Assembly: GCA_965201045.1 (NCBI GenBank)
Contig: OZ241746.1
Span: 5,518,001-5,582,000 of the forward strand
DNA: 64,000 nt
Reading direction: 5' to 3'
From: JAPORK01 sp026710285
Lineage (GTDB): Bacteria; Pseudomonadota; Gammaproteobacteria; Pseudomonadales; Endozoicomonadaceae
Shown: positions 7,524-17,088 of the stretch, piece after piece
How positions within the stretch are numbered: the stretch's first letter is position 1
How the letters are laid out: each line of letters starts with the position of its first letter
Program-made: the position numbers and the translations under genes
The notes under the pieces: model-generated
What the model was told of the DNA's origin: nothing
Seen by the model: only the letters and a program-made list of their open reading frames with translations
The model's database searches: none

Positions 7524-10094
7524 TCAGCAGGAAAAAACAATCTGATTATCCTGAACCTCTCCTCTTATTGTATGACCCGGCTGGAAACGACCTGATAAAA
7601 TATCGTGCGCAAGAGGATTTTCAATATAACGCTGAATCACCCGCTTTAGTGGTCTGGCACCATAAACCGGATCAAAGCCTGCCTCAGCAATTTTATCCAT
7701 TGCAGCTTCACTGAGTTCAAGTTTCAGGTTATGTTCCTGCAAGCGCTGCTGTAATCGTGCCAGCTGAATATTGGCAATACCATGAATTTGCTCTTTTTTT
7801 AATGAATGGAATACTACCAGTTCATCAACTCTGTTAATAAACTCCGGTCGAAAATGGGTGCTGACGATATCCATCAGCTGTGCTTTCATTTTTTCAAAGT
7901 TATCCGGTTGTAGTTTTTGAATCAGATCTGAACCTAAATTAGAGGTCATGACAATAACAGTATTACGAAAATCTACAGTGCGTCCCTGTCCGTCAGTTAA
8001 GCGCCCGTCATCAAGCACCTGAAGCAAAATATTAAATACATCTGCATGTGCTTTTTCTACTTCATCCATTAAGATAACTGAATAAGGTTTACGACGTACA
8101 GATTCTGTCAGATAGCCGCCTTCTTCATATCCTACATAACCAGGAGGCGCCCCTAACAGCCTTGCCACTGAGTGTTTTTCCATAAATTCAGACATATCTA
8201 TACGAATAATGGCTTCTTCGGTATCAAATAAAAAAGCTGCCAGCGCTTTACATAATTCTGTTTTTCCTACCCCTGTCGGTCCTAAAAACAGAAAGGATCC
8301 GTTAGGACGATTGGGATCAGATAAGCCGGCACGAGATCTGCGTACAGCATCTGCGATAGCGGTAATTGCTTCATCTTGACCAATAACCCGCTGGTGTAAC
8401 ACTTCTTCCATTTTTAATAATTTATCCATTTCTCCTTCAAGCATTTTTGTTACAGGGATACCGGTCCAGCTTGATACGACTTCAGCCACCTCTTCTTCAG
8501 TGACTTTATTGCGCAGCAATTTTGCCGCAGACGGAGCAATACTTTGAGCCTCGGTCATCTGTTTTTCAATGGTTGGCAGTTCACCATACTGAATTTCCGA
8601 CATACGTGCCAGATTACCGCTACGGCGTGCACTCTCCATCTCCATTAATAACTGTTCTTTTTTCTCTTTTAACTGATGCGATCCATGTAAGGTTGCTTTT
8701 TCTGCTTTCCAAATTTCGTCATAATCAGCATACTCCTGTTCATATTTTTTTATCTCTTCTTCCAGTTTGCTCAGGCGTTTTTTGGATGCCTCATCTTTCT
8801 CTTTTTTTAATGCGGTTTGTTCTATTTTTAACTGAATAAGTCGCCGGTCAAGTTTGTCCATGACCTCAGGTTTTGAGTCCATTTCCATACGAATACGGCT
8901 GGCCGCCTCATCAATAAGATCTATGGCTTTATCGGGTAGTTGTCTGTCGGTAATATAGCGGTGCGATAATTTTGCAGCCTCTATAATTGCAGAGTCAGTA
9001 ATATCAACATGGTGGTGCACTTCATAGCGCTCTTTGAGACCACGTAAGATAGAAATAGTATCTTCTACTGAAGGTTGATCCACAAGCACTTTTTGAAAAC
9101 GGCGTTCCAGTGCAGCATCTTTTTCAACATATTTTCGATACTCGTCCAGCGTTGTAGCGCCTACACAATGCAGCTCACCACGTGCCAGGGCAGGTTTTAA
9201 CATATTGCCGGCATCCATTGCACCTTCTGCTTTTCCGGCACCTACCATCGTGTGTAATTCATCAATAAATAAAATAATCTGCCCTTGCTGTTTGGCAAGA
9301 TCATTAAGTACCGCTTTCAGTCGTTCTTCAAATTCACCGCGGTATTTAGCACCGGCCAGTAGTGCCCCCATATCCAGCACATAAACACGTTTATTGCGCA
9401 TACCTTCAGGCACTTCATTATTGATAATGCGCAGCGCCAGTCCCTCAACAATGGCTGTCTTACCCACCCCCGGCTCGCCAATAAGCACCGGATTATTTTT
9501 AGTTCGGCGCTGTAACACCTGGATGGTACGACGGATTTCATCATCACGACCAATCACCGGATCGAGTTTTCCCTGCTCTGCCTGCAGGGTCAAATCCAGT
9601 GTATATTTTTCTAATGCTTTACGGGTATCTTCTGCGTTGGGATCATTAACGCTTTCTCCGCCTCTTAAATTATTAATAGCAGTTGATAACGCTTTGTAGC
9701 TGATACCTTGACCCTTTAAAAGCTTACCCAGTTCACCAGAATCTTCCATCATGGCAAGCAGCACGGTCTCACTGGAAATGAACTGATCCTGATTCTGTTG
9801 TGCTTTTTTATCTGCCTTATTTAACAGACGAATCAGATTTTGCGAAGGGTGTATATCACCGGTAGGGTTTTGGATGACTGCAATCTGGTCAAGTAATTTT
9901 TCCGCTCCGGCAGCCAGTGTTTTTATATCGAATCCCACCTGCATGAGTAGTGGTTTAACTGAACTTCCCTGCTGATGTAACATCACCCAAAAAAGATGAA
10001 TCGGTTCAATCTGGTTGTGATCTTTACCAATAGCAAATGATTGTGCATCACTGAGTGCGTGTTGTAATTTACCGGTTAGTTTGTCTGCATTCAT
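7524..10094 (-). CDS. clpB: ATP-dependent disaggregase ClpB
   Basis: An AAA+ hexameric chaperone that works with DnaK to extract polypeptides from aggregates after heat or other stress. At 856 residues it matches the usual 857. The order is complete: Clp N-domain (1-145), first AAA+ module with Walker A GEPGVGKT (about 207-214) and FIDELHTMVGAG, the long coiled-coil middle domain (about 400-530) that distinguishes ClpB from ClpA and ClpC, second AAA+ module with GPTGVGKT (about 605-612) and VILMDEVEKAH, and the C-terminal domain. A GAGG site precedes the ATG. I looked for a sigma-32 promoter upstream and found only a partial -10-like CCTCATCT without a matching -35. Confidence 0.98.
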   Translation of the reverse strand: MNADKLTGKLQHALSDAQSFAIGKDHNQIEPIHLFWVMLHQQGSSVKPLLMQVGFDIKTLAAGAEKLLDQIAVIQNPTGDIHPSQNLIRLLNKADKKAQQNQDQFISSETVLLAMMEDSGELGKLLKGQGISYKALSTAINNLRGGESVNDPNAEDTRKALEKYTLDLTLQAEQGKLDPVIGRDDEIRRTIQVLQRRTKNNPVLIGEPGVGKTAIVEGLALRIINNEVPEGMRNKRVYVLDMGALLAGAKYRGEFEERLKAVLNDLAKQQGQIILFIDELHTMVGAGKAEGAMDAGNMLKPALARGELHCVGATTLDEYRKYVEKDAALERRFQKVLVDQPSVEDTISILRGLKERYEVHHHVDITDSAIIEAAKLSHRYITDRQLPDKAIDLIDEAASRIRMEMDSKPEVMDKLDRRLIQLKIEQTALKKEKDEASKKRLSKLEEEIKKYEQEYADYDEIWKAEKATLHGSHQLKEKKEQLLMEMESARRSGNLARMSEIQYGELPTIEKQMTEAQSIAPSAAKLLRNKVTEEEVAEVVSSWTGIPVTKMLEGEMDKLLKMEEVLHQRVIGQDEAITAIADAVRRSRAGLSDPNRPNGSFLFLGPTGVGKTELCKALAAFLFDTEEAIIRIDMSEFMEKHSVARLLGAPPGYVGYEEGGYLTESVRRKPYSVILMDEVEKAHADVFNILLQVLDDGRLTDGQGRTVDFRNTVIVMTSNLGSDLIQKLQPDNFEKMKAQLMDIVSTHFRPEFINRVDELVVFHSLKKEQIHGIANIQLARLQQRLQEHNLKLELSEAAMDKIAEAGFDPVYGARPLKRVIQRYIENPLAHDILSGRFQPGHTIRGEVQDNQIVFSC

Positions 10095-10462
10095 TATTAA
10101 TCCTCAGCATTGTTAATCATGATAAAGTAGTATCACAGATGAGGTGTAGCAGATGACCAATGGTTATTGAATGTATAAAAAACCTCATAGCCATCTCATC
10201 TGTTTTGACAGAACCACTATACTTTTTTTTAAATATATAATAGTATAAGAGGCTCATGTGGTTGTAGTTGCTCATACCTGATCTGATTAAATAATCACTG
10301 TCTATATCAGCAAGTTACTTGTTGATACTGTGTATTTATATGGTGTTTGTTTACAAAACTATCAACTCAATTGGCAAACTTTTTTTAATGCTGATAAAAT
10401 TCCGGATAAACACTACAGTACACTATTGATAAACTCAGGATACAACAACTGTTGCAGACGTT
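10095..10462. other. Divergent intergenic region between clpB and the RnfB-like gene
   Basis: About 370 AT-rich bases that must hold the promoters of both divergent genes. No consensus promoter, RNA gene or repeat stood out. Confidence 0.4.
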
Positions 10463-11212
10463 ATGACCAAACAAGCTGATCCGCTGCTGCTTATTGAACA
10501 AATTGAAGCGGTTTTACCGCAAACCCAGTGCAGACAATGTGGTTTTGATGGTTGTCATCCCTATGCGCAGGCAATAGTGCAGGGCGAAACCATTAACCGC
10601 TGTACACCAGGCGGCACGCAGATTATTAATAGGCTGGCTAAATTACTGAATAAACCGATGGTACCACTGCATAAAGATCATCAACCAAAAGCTGCGCCGC
10701 ACACCGTTGTAATCCGTGAAGAAGACTGTATCGGGTGTACCAAATGTATTCAGGCGTGCCCGATGGATGCCATTATCGGTAGCGCTAAACAGATGCATAC
10801 CGTTATTGCGTCTGACTGTACCGGCTGCGATTTATGCATTCCTCCCTGTCCGGTTAACTGTATTGAAATAAACCCTTTGCCTGCGGACAAAGCTGAAGCA
10901 TTACTCACTTCTGAGCGCTCACAACAGAACCGTTATCTGTTTGATCGCAGTAAGCAACGGCTTATGCGGCAGAAACAGATAAGATCAAAAACACGTCAGC
11001 GATATTCTGAGCAGCATTCACACGCTAAAGTACAGGCTGCACCGGCTAAGTTAAACAGAAAAGGTAATACTTTTGCATTAAAAGCATTAAAAGCACAAAA
11101 ACGAAAATTTGAGCGTCAGTATGCAACAGAAAGCAGCCCGGAAAAAAAACAACAGTGTTTACAGATTCTTGCTCGTCTGGATAAGCAGATTGGTCAGGCA
11201 GAATCAACGTAA
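10463..11212 (+). CDS. RnfB/RsxB-like ferredoxin lacking the membrane anchor
   Basis: An iron-sulfur electron carrier. The Fe-S domain (C23, C26, C31, C47 in TQCRQCGFDGC...RC) is followed by a two-cluster ferredoxin: C89-x2-C92-x2-C95-x3-C99-P and C119-x2-C122-x2-C125-x3-C129-P. This is the RnfB arrangement, but the N-terminal transmembrane helix of RnfB is absent and the protein starts directly at the Fe-S domain. Residues 150-249 are a basic, probably helical extension without known motif. No rnfA, C, D, G or E is adjacent, so it may serve another electron-transfer partner. Short soluble RnfB-like proteins are known in Pseudomonas-type genomes. The Shine-Dalgarno sequence is weak. Confidence 0.85.
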   Translation: MTKQADPLLLIEQIEAVLPQTQCRQCGFDGCHPYAQAIVQGETINRCTPGGTQIINRLAKLLNKPMVPLHKDHQPKAAPHTVVIREEDCIGCTKCIQACPMDAIIGSAKQMHTVIASDCTGCDLCIPPCPVNCIEINPLPADKAEALLTSERSQQNRYLFDRSKQRLMRQKQIRSKTRQRYSEQHSHAKVQAAPAKLNRKGNTFALKALKAQKRKFERQYATESSPEKKQQCLQILARLDKQIGQAEST

Positions 11213-11382
11213 CTTTGACATCCGTCCTCTAAAGGAACTGTTTCTTAGTCACCTTTTTTAAGTGCCGATTTTTGTTCACAGTTTTATTTTCTGCTGAATA
11301 TATAGACCTTTACCGAATACACCGTAGCTTTTGACCTCTGGGCTTCGACAGGCTCAGTCCACGGGTTTATGCCAAAAAGACT

Positions 11383-11448
11383 GGTATTCAGTAGCAAGCA
11401 ACCTGCCAGGATAACAATCAGAGCCTGAAAAATGTGACTAAGAGACAG
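11383..11448 (-). repeat. Dispersed intergenic repeat, copy 2
   Basis: Reverse complement matches 5868-5936 across its length with scattered mismatches and small gaps. Just left of it, 11339-11365 carries CTTCGACAGGCTCAGTCCAC, another motif typical of intergenic repeats. Confidence 0.75.
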
Positions 11449-11502
11449 GTCCTGAAGGGCGAGGCTTTACGACGTGCAGGGTAAGAATGACATCAACTAC
11501 AG

Positions 11503-13263
11503 CTAAATGTCTGATGAAATCCTGAGAAGTTCACGAAGATCGTGCAAATTTTTATGACTAACTACAACCTCATCTATTTCGTATAGTATGGTTTTCAATT
11601 GGTTAACTTCTTTCTGCTCCTGAAGATAGGGTCTTGTCTTTGCTAACAATTCCTCCAGCTCATCTCCTTTTTTAAATATATATTCATCCTGTTCTGACTC
11701 TCCTGTTATGAGCAACCTGAAGATATCTCTTAAACAGGACCTGTCAACACGATATGCATTAATATCTGTATCTTCCTTTGAATGCAACTTTATACTGTCA
11801 ATATCAATAAATTTTACAATGTAGCACGAGTTAATCAAGATATTATTTTTGTGTATATCTCCATGCGTCATCCTGTTATCATGCATATGAATTAATCCTT
11901 CACAAAGAGATTTTAAAATAAGTATTAATTCTTTAAAAGAAAACGGTTTTTGAGGGTGAGGATTCCATGGTATTTCCTTTTTCCATGTTTCGTATAATTG
12001 TATCAGTTTGTGCAAATTTTCAATTTGTTGCAGATGCGGATTACTGATTTGTTGCAAAACCCGGTGAGTCCGTAAGATTAAATCATTAATGTCTTTATGG
12101 TTAAAATAGGGATATTCCCGTTTTATATTTTCAACAAACTTGACAGGATCAGAGTGACTAATTTTGATAAACATTTCTTGCGTATGTGCTATTATTTTTT
12201 TTCTGTAATACAACTTTTCAGCCAGAACTTTAATCTCCTCTTCGGTTAATTTTGCAGTTTCAATGACCGCTGATAATGGTTGTCCATCCTCCGGCATGTA
12301 CGCATTTTTTTGTCGGATAATATTCTTATAATTCAAATCCATTTGAGGCTGTTGGCAGGAATTCTTGTCAGATTCAAGTGGCGTTTTTTTAACTGACATA
12401 AATCCGGCTTTTCCGAACATAACCAGTTCAACTTTCCCGCATTTCCCCTGTGCAAATGACCTGGCAGATTTTCCGGATTCTCCCCTTGCTAATAATCTAG
12501 CTCTCCTGTACGCCAGCATTCTCGACTGATCTAAAAAGTCAAGAACTTTCTCATTTGCAGGATCTGGCTGGCGTATCTGCCACCAAAGTTCATGGACAAG
12601 CCTCTCAACTTTATTGATGACCTCTGACGATTCTCCTGCAGCAAACATGTTATTTATGCAATTGATACAATTCAGGTATTCATGATATAGTTTTGCTACT
12701 TCTAGATTTATGTGAGGCATTATCATTTTCTCTTTGAGCAAATTCTCCATTTTTTCTGTTAGTTTTTCTTCATATTCCTTTTCTGATAATAATAATTCAC
12801 GTTGAACCATCGGCGGAATTAAAGCTGGTTTATTACTCTGAAGGCACTTCTGCACTTCTTTTGGATCAGGTCCTGTTATACCCCGTTCAGCCAGTATTTC
12901 CTTTAACATTTCCGGATTTTCAAATACTTTCTGAAGATTCTGCCATGCGGCACAGACTCTTGATATCTTTGTAGCAAATATTTGATTATATTCATCTTTT
13001 GGCATTTTTTTCGCTGATGCTGTAACCTGATTAAAAGCTCCTTTTTGTTGAGAGCTTATTTCTGAATCTTGCTGTACCATCGTTTTTTTTAGCACGCCAC
13101 CTAAATGCTGTGGACATGCTGTTTGTGCTGTAACCAGGGTTGCTGCATCTTTAGGTAATGCTTCAGGGTTGTGGTTTATTGCTGGTATTTTTTTGGATAC
13201 ACAGAGATCATTTTTTTCAAATGAGTCCGGACTGTTGTTACTGGAAAAACCTATGTTTTGCAT
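11503..13263 (-). CDS. Protein-kinase-like protein, putative effector
   Basis: Residues about 265-520 read as a eukaryotic-type kinase fold: a loop like G-K-C-G-K-V (273-278), SVKKT with the candidate ATP lysine (K292 or K293), the catalytic loop HGDIHKNN (H467, D469, N474) and IDIDS (D487 or D489) in place of DFG. The HGDxHxxN form is known in small-molecule and RIO-like kinases as well as bacterial effector kinases. Residues 1-260 are polar and helical with no recognised domain; no signal peptide or membrane segment is visible. An AAAGAG site precedes the ATG. The tyrosine phosphatase gene lies 350 bases upstream on the same strand, so the pair may act on host phospho-signalling; secretion is inference. 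Confidence 0.75.
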   Translation of the reverse strand: MQNIGFSSNNSPDSFEKNDLCVSKKIPAINHNPEALPKDAATLVTAQTACPQHLGGVLKKTMVQQDSEISSQQKGAFNQVTASAKKMPKDEYNQIFATKISRVCAAWQNLQKVFENPEMLKEILAERGITGPDPKEVQKCLQSNKPALIPPMVQRELLLSEKEYEEKLTEKMENLLKEKMIMPHINLEVAKLYHEYLNCINCINNMFAAGESSEVINKVERLVHELWWQIRQPDPANEKVLDFLDQSRMLAYRRARLLARGESGKSARSFAQGKCGKVELVMFGKAGFMSVKKTPLESDKNSCQQPQMDLNYKNIIRQKNAYMPEDGQPLSAVIETAKLTEEEIKVLAEKLYYRKKIIAHTQEMFIKISHSDPVKFVENIKREYPYFNHKDINDLILRTHRVLQQISNPHLQQIENLHKLIQLYETWKKEIPWNPHPQKPFSFKELILILKSLCEGLIHMHDNRMTHGDIHKNNILINSCYIVKFIDIDSIKLHSKEDTDINAYRVDRSCLRDIFRLLITGESEQDEYIFKKGDELEELLAKTRPYLQEQKEVNQLKTILYEIDEVVVSHKNLHDLRELLRISSDI

Positions 13264-13613
13264 TGTAATACTCTTTACTAATTCACAGTTTCTGCACTTA
13301 GCAACAGATAAATTTTTTCAACAAGTTCCTATAGTTTTTTGACTATTTTCTATCTTTGATTGGTGAAGATACCTGAGCTTTGTTTTGTGGAGGTTTCAGA
13401 TATGGTACTACAAAGGGGCTGACTGTGTATATTGATAAAATGATTTTTCTTTGTTTTGAGAAGGTAACAGCTGCTTATATCCTGATGTGCTTTTGATGAA
13501 AACCCCTGAATTTCCATCAAAAAATATTTCAATACCGGTAACAAAGTGTCTGTTTCAGCAGATCCTATCTAAATCGTATCTAAATCATCACCATTGCAAC
13601 CGGTATGCATCAA
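13264..13613. other. Gap between kinase-like and phosphatase genes
   Basis: Contains only a 64-codon minus-strand ORF without a ribosome site or recognisable protein. I treat it as non-coding; it should hold the kinase gene's promoter. Confidence 0.4.
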
Positions 13614-15605
13614 TTAACCAGCAGCAGCCGGACCGGCTAAGGAAAGGAAAGGACCGATAATTGCATCAGGATTGTCATGCACCTGATTGATGGTTTGCCA
13701 TTGTTCCGCTGTCTGTATTGCAGAACCTCCGCGTGCATTTCTGAGCGTTGCAGCTGCATCCTGTATATCATGTGCATGCCCTGTGTTAGCAAGATGGTCG
13801 ACCTGATCCTGTATTGCAATAAAGGTTGAAGTACGTCCAACACCAGCCGTACAATGGACCGTTACCGGCTTTGCCAGATTAGGGCTTATTGTGCGTACCA
13901 GCGTTGCCAGGGACGCCAATTCTGCCGGAGAACCTGATGTTCTGTCATTAAACTGGTTATGTTGTATACGTATACGCGGCTTTCCATTAACTTCCAGTTG
14001 TTGTACGGTAAATAATCCACCCATAACCCTTGTCTCACCATGATTGGTGACCTTGGCACCATTTGGATAAACTTTTGTTTCACCCGGGGGAGGCGTGTAG
14101 TCAAAGCTTCGTTTTGCCGTAGATGGATCAGAAGCATTGGTCAGATCAACCACAACTTCTGAGTCTTGCTGATCAACCATATTCCAGAATAGTCCGGCGT
14201 TTTCTCTTGGTCCCTGAGCCGCAATAAATTGACTCATTGGCATTTTTACATGGTTAGCATGATAAGTTGCTTCTCCATCACTGTTTTTTACAGCAGAATC
14301 TGCCGGACAGGGCAGTCTGTTTCCCTCTCTCTTAAAACGGACCTGTGCTTTGTCCATAAAACCATCTTTATGCATCATGTTAGTTTCTGCGGTTAAAAAC
14401 TGCGGCTTTGGTAATTGATTAAAACCTCTGACACTATCAGGTGCACCCTGACCTACATTCAGCTTTTGCTGAAATTCAGCAGGAACCCGTTCAAAACCTG
14501 CTGATAACCGCTCAGCATTACTGGCTATTTGCTGAACATCAAATCTTGCCGGTGTTTGTTGTGTAGCCCCTACTTTTGGTCGCTGAACATAGAGTGTCTG
14601 CCTGCGGGTAAGGTGATGATTCTGCTCGGTAGTCGATGGGCTCTCTTTCCATTGTTCTATGGTACGAGAAAATAGTGCTTCTTTTGCGGCAGCAACACCT
14701 ACAGGAGGAACTTTTTGCTGATTGAGTTTTTGTTCAAGCGCATTCCATTGCTGACCTAATTCCTGTGCGTTGTTAGCTACATTGGGAACCTCTTTTGCCA
14801 CTTTTCCTGGTGCCCAGTCGGCTGCTGCTATCTGTCTCAGATGATCACTTGCCCCTGCGTTGCTGAGCATTAATGTTCTGCCTTTGTTTGGCTCAGTTAA
14901 ATTATGAAAATGCTCAGCTAATAACTCTGAACCACCATAAAGTGAATCCAGTGTGAGAAGTTCCTGTATGCTTTGAGGGGGATTGTCTGCCAGGACACTT
15001 TGCACAATATCGGCACCCTGCTCCAGTGCATCCTGACGAAGCGCAGTTCTGACTACCAGATCTCCGGGAGAAGTATCCAGCAACTGCAGAATTGCTTTTG
15101 TTGCTTTGGCCTCATTCAAAACGGTTCCTGCACCTTCCACACGATCCAGTATTCCTTTTAATTTATCGCTGGAGTTTCCAATTTTGAATTTATTTGATTT
15201 GTCTGCTTTTTTCTCATAAAAGCTTTCTGCCTGCTCTGCTATCGTATCTAATTTTGCAATGAGTTCATTGCGGGAAGCCCCGGCTGTTTTTGTCTGAGCA
15301 TAAGCATCTATTGATGTGAGTAATTGTTTATAATCAGCACTTTTCTTGAAGACCCCTTCTTTTGGAGCACCAGCTATTTGTATGAGACCTTCCGCAGTAA
15401 GCCCGGTTACTCTTCTGTTGTTCAGTTGTGTTGGCGATCCGGGTGGGCTGCTATCTGGCGATTGTTGTATAACTGACTGTCCGGAAGTTGCACTTACCTG
15501 ACGTCCAAATTTCTGTCCGCTAGTAGAAGCAGGTGTTGTCTGAGGCTGCCCCTGAGGAGGTAAAATCGGACTGCTGCCTCCTGGTCCCTGAGTTGCTAAT
15601 GTCAT
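13614..15605 (-). CDS. Protein tyrosine phosphatase with long N-terminal extension, putative effector
   Basis: Removes phosphate from phosphotyrosine. The C-terminal third is a classical PTP domain (about 400-650): N429-R430 in the substrate loop, FIAAQGP (460-466) followed by FWNMV, the signature HCTAGVGRTS (H584, C585 nucleophile, R591, T592) and a Q-loop (Q631, Q635). The usual WPD loop reads FND, with D554 the likely general acid. Residues 1-70 are Pro/Gln/Ser/Gly-rich and disordered; 70-390 is an unrecognised helical region. This resembles type-III or type-IV effector phosphatases such as YopH or SptP in layout, not in full sequence. A strong AAGGAGC site precedes the ATG. Host targeting is inferred from family and layout. 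Confidence 0.88.
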   Translation of the reverse strand: MTLATQGPGGSSPILPPQGQPQTTPASTSGQKFGRQVSATSGQSVIQQSPDSSPPGSPTQLNNRRVTGLTAEGLIQIAGAPKEGVFKKSADYKQLLTSIDAYAQTKTAGASRNELIAKLDTIAEQAESFYEKKADKSNKFKIGNSSDKLKGILDRVEGAGTVLNEAKATKAILQLLDTSPGDLVVRTALRQDALEQGADIVQSVLADNPPQSIQELLTLDSLYGGSELLAEHFHNLTEPNKGRTLMLSNAGASDHLRQIAAADWAPGKVAKEVPNVANNAQELGQQWNALEQKLNQQKVPPVGVAAAKEALFSRTIEQWKESPSTTEQNHHLTRRQTLYVQRPKVGATQQTPARFDVQQIASNAERLSAGFERVPAEFQQKLNVGQGAPDSVRGFNQLPKPQFLTAETNMMHKDGFMDKAQVRFKREGNRLPCPADSAVKNSDGEATYHANHVKMPMSQFIAAQGPRENAGLFWNMVDQQDSEVVVDLTNASDPSTAKRSFDYTPPPGETKVYPNGAKVTNHGETRVMGGLFTVQQLEVNGKPRIRIQHNQFNDRTSGSPAELASLATLVRTISPNLAKPVTVHCTAGVGRTSTFIAIQDQVDHLANTGHAHDIQDAAATLRNARGGSAIQTAEQWQTINQVHDNPDAIIGPFLSLAGPAAAG

Positions 15606-15702
15606 GGTTGCTCCTTGATTTTTTTATTGGCTGATTCTTTTATCAGATCGGCATGTTGTAACTTTTTTTACCTATTTTATAATAGTAGATAATTTGTCTT
15701 CT

Positions 15703-16689
15703 TTAATGAGACATTTTTCTCACAAAAACAACGACATATAATGCAATAGCAAAACTACCGACAAAGGCTTCCATAGCAGCGATGAGACGCCCCGCACCAA
15801 TGGGTACAATATCGCCGTAGCCTAGTGTGGTGAAGGTAACGATGCTGAAATAGAGACTCTCTGCAAACTGCCAGAAGTTTTCCATCAATGTATAACGGGA
15901 TTCATAACCTACGATGATACCGCCATCATCTACCCCGGTAAAAAAATAACCTAGTGCACATAGTGTAATAAACATGATTGAAAAGCTGATCAGACGTACT
16001 GGTTTTTCTCCATAGCCACACAGATTATCGATAAACCAGGAGATAAAACGTCGCCATGAAAATAACGGTAGTGTAAAACGATGGAAATACATTTCTTTAT
16101 AGAAAAACTTTCCGGCATCATATGAAAGTCCGTTACGTTCACACTCTTTGCGTAAATATCTGCATATCTCTTCTGCTTCTTCATGCATTTGCTTAACAGT
16201 ATTTGCCGGGATTTTTTCCTGCTTTTTTTGTGATATTACCACTTCCTGATGTAAATGCTTTCCCCAGCGAACATGTTCAAATTTTGCATTTTTCAGCGAA
16301 ATACCTAAAAGATCAGCTCCCTCAAAATTAGCAGAATTAAGATTAGCATTGTCAAGTTTCGCTTTTAGTAAGCAGGCATTGGTAAAATTGACTTTATAAA
16401 GATGAGCATCAACTAAAGAGGCACGCTTAAGATTTACTCCGGTTAAATCAGCACCTGTGCGGGTATGTGGATGGATAAGACAAATACCATCGAGTTTGGC
16501 GCCGGCAAGCTGAAATCCACACAAACTACGACCTTCTTTAATCAAACTTTCCAGATGTTCTTTTATATCTGAGCCACTTTTATCTGCTTCAGGACAATGC
16601 CAAAAACAGTGTTTTTGCTTGTTAAGTGCAAGCTCTGGACACCGTTTGCCCCGATAACAATAGTATTTGCATTGTTTGCTTCCCTGCAT
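15703..16689 (-). CDS. Pentapeptide-repeat protein fused to a potassium-channel pore
   Basis: Three parts can be read. Residues 1-35 are Cys-rich (CKYYCYRGKRCPEL and KHCFWHC), resembling a small metal-binding motif. Residues about 60-140 are pentapeptide repeats (ADLTG, VNLKR, ANLNS, ANFEG, ADLLG), which fold as a right-handed beta helix. Residues about 230-325 are a two-helix channel: TM1 (about 231-251), pore helix, selectivity filter TTLGYGD (287-293) and TM2 (about 302-323). The filter is the canonical K+ type. The cytoplasmic pentapeptide part is therefore N-terminal to the pore. An AAGGAT site precedes the ATG. It is on the same strand as the phosphatase, about 100 bases upstream of it. 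The ligand or gating signal is unknown. Confidence 0.88.
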   Translation of the reverse strand: MQGSKQCKYYCYRGKRCPELALNKQKHCFWHCPEADKSGSDIKEHLESLIKEGRSLCGFQLAGAKLDGICLIHPHTRTGADLTGVNLKRASLVDAHLYKVNFTNACLLKAKLDNANLNSANFEGADLLGISLKNAKFEHVRWGKHLHQEVVISQKKQEKIPANTVKQMHEEAEEICRYLRKECERNGLSYDAGKFFYKEMYFHRFTLPLFSWRRFISWFIDNLCGYGEKPVRLISFSIMFITLCALGYFFTGVDDGGIIVGYESRYTLMENFWQFAESLYFSIVTFTTLGYGDIVPIGAGRLIAAMEAFVGSFAIALYVVVFVRKMSH

Positions 16690-17088
16690 GCTGATTGTAT
16701 CCTTAATTGTTTATTGTGAAGAGAAAGAATGATGAACAGCCCTGTTTATCTATAAATTATTTTATCTGTGCTGCCTGAGTAAAACTGTTAATATCAGACC
16801 CGTTACTTTAAATTAACAAAGACATCATTATTTAAATATAGCATCGGCACTGATTATACTTTTTTTGAAAACTTTGGTGGCGTGAATTAACCCGGTGTTA
16901 GAGGCATCATTAAACAATATTTTTTTGCCTGGTTGGTTTTATTGAACTAGAATTATTGCTCAGGGAGTTTAAGTATTTTATCTAATGATTTCTCTTTTCA
17001 AAAAAAACCACGAGCAAATCGTGACGCTAAAACCCTTCGCCATAATTATCGGACATTACTTACTATGGAATGGCTGAAGATCTATCGT
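16690..17088. other. Intergenic region upstream of the family-A array
   Basis: No gene recognised. It separates the minus-strand channel gene from the plus-strand RHS array and ends where the repeated A-type leader starts. Confidence 0.4.

Noticed and set aside
7332..7595. 87-codon plus-strand ORF
   Set aside because: It runs over a hairpin-type intergenic repeat and into the 3' end of clpB on the other strand; no ribosome site or recognisable protein.
10095..10250. Sigma-32 heat-shock promoter for clpB
   Set aside because: Only a partial -10-like CCTCATCT was seen; no CTTGAA-like -35 at the right distance.
13350..13544. 64-codon minus-strand ORF between the kinase-like and phosphatase genes
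   Set aside because: No ribosome site, no known motif and composition like non-coding DNA.
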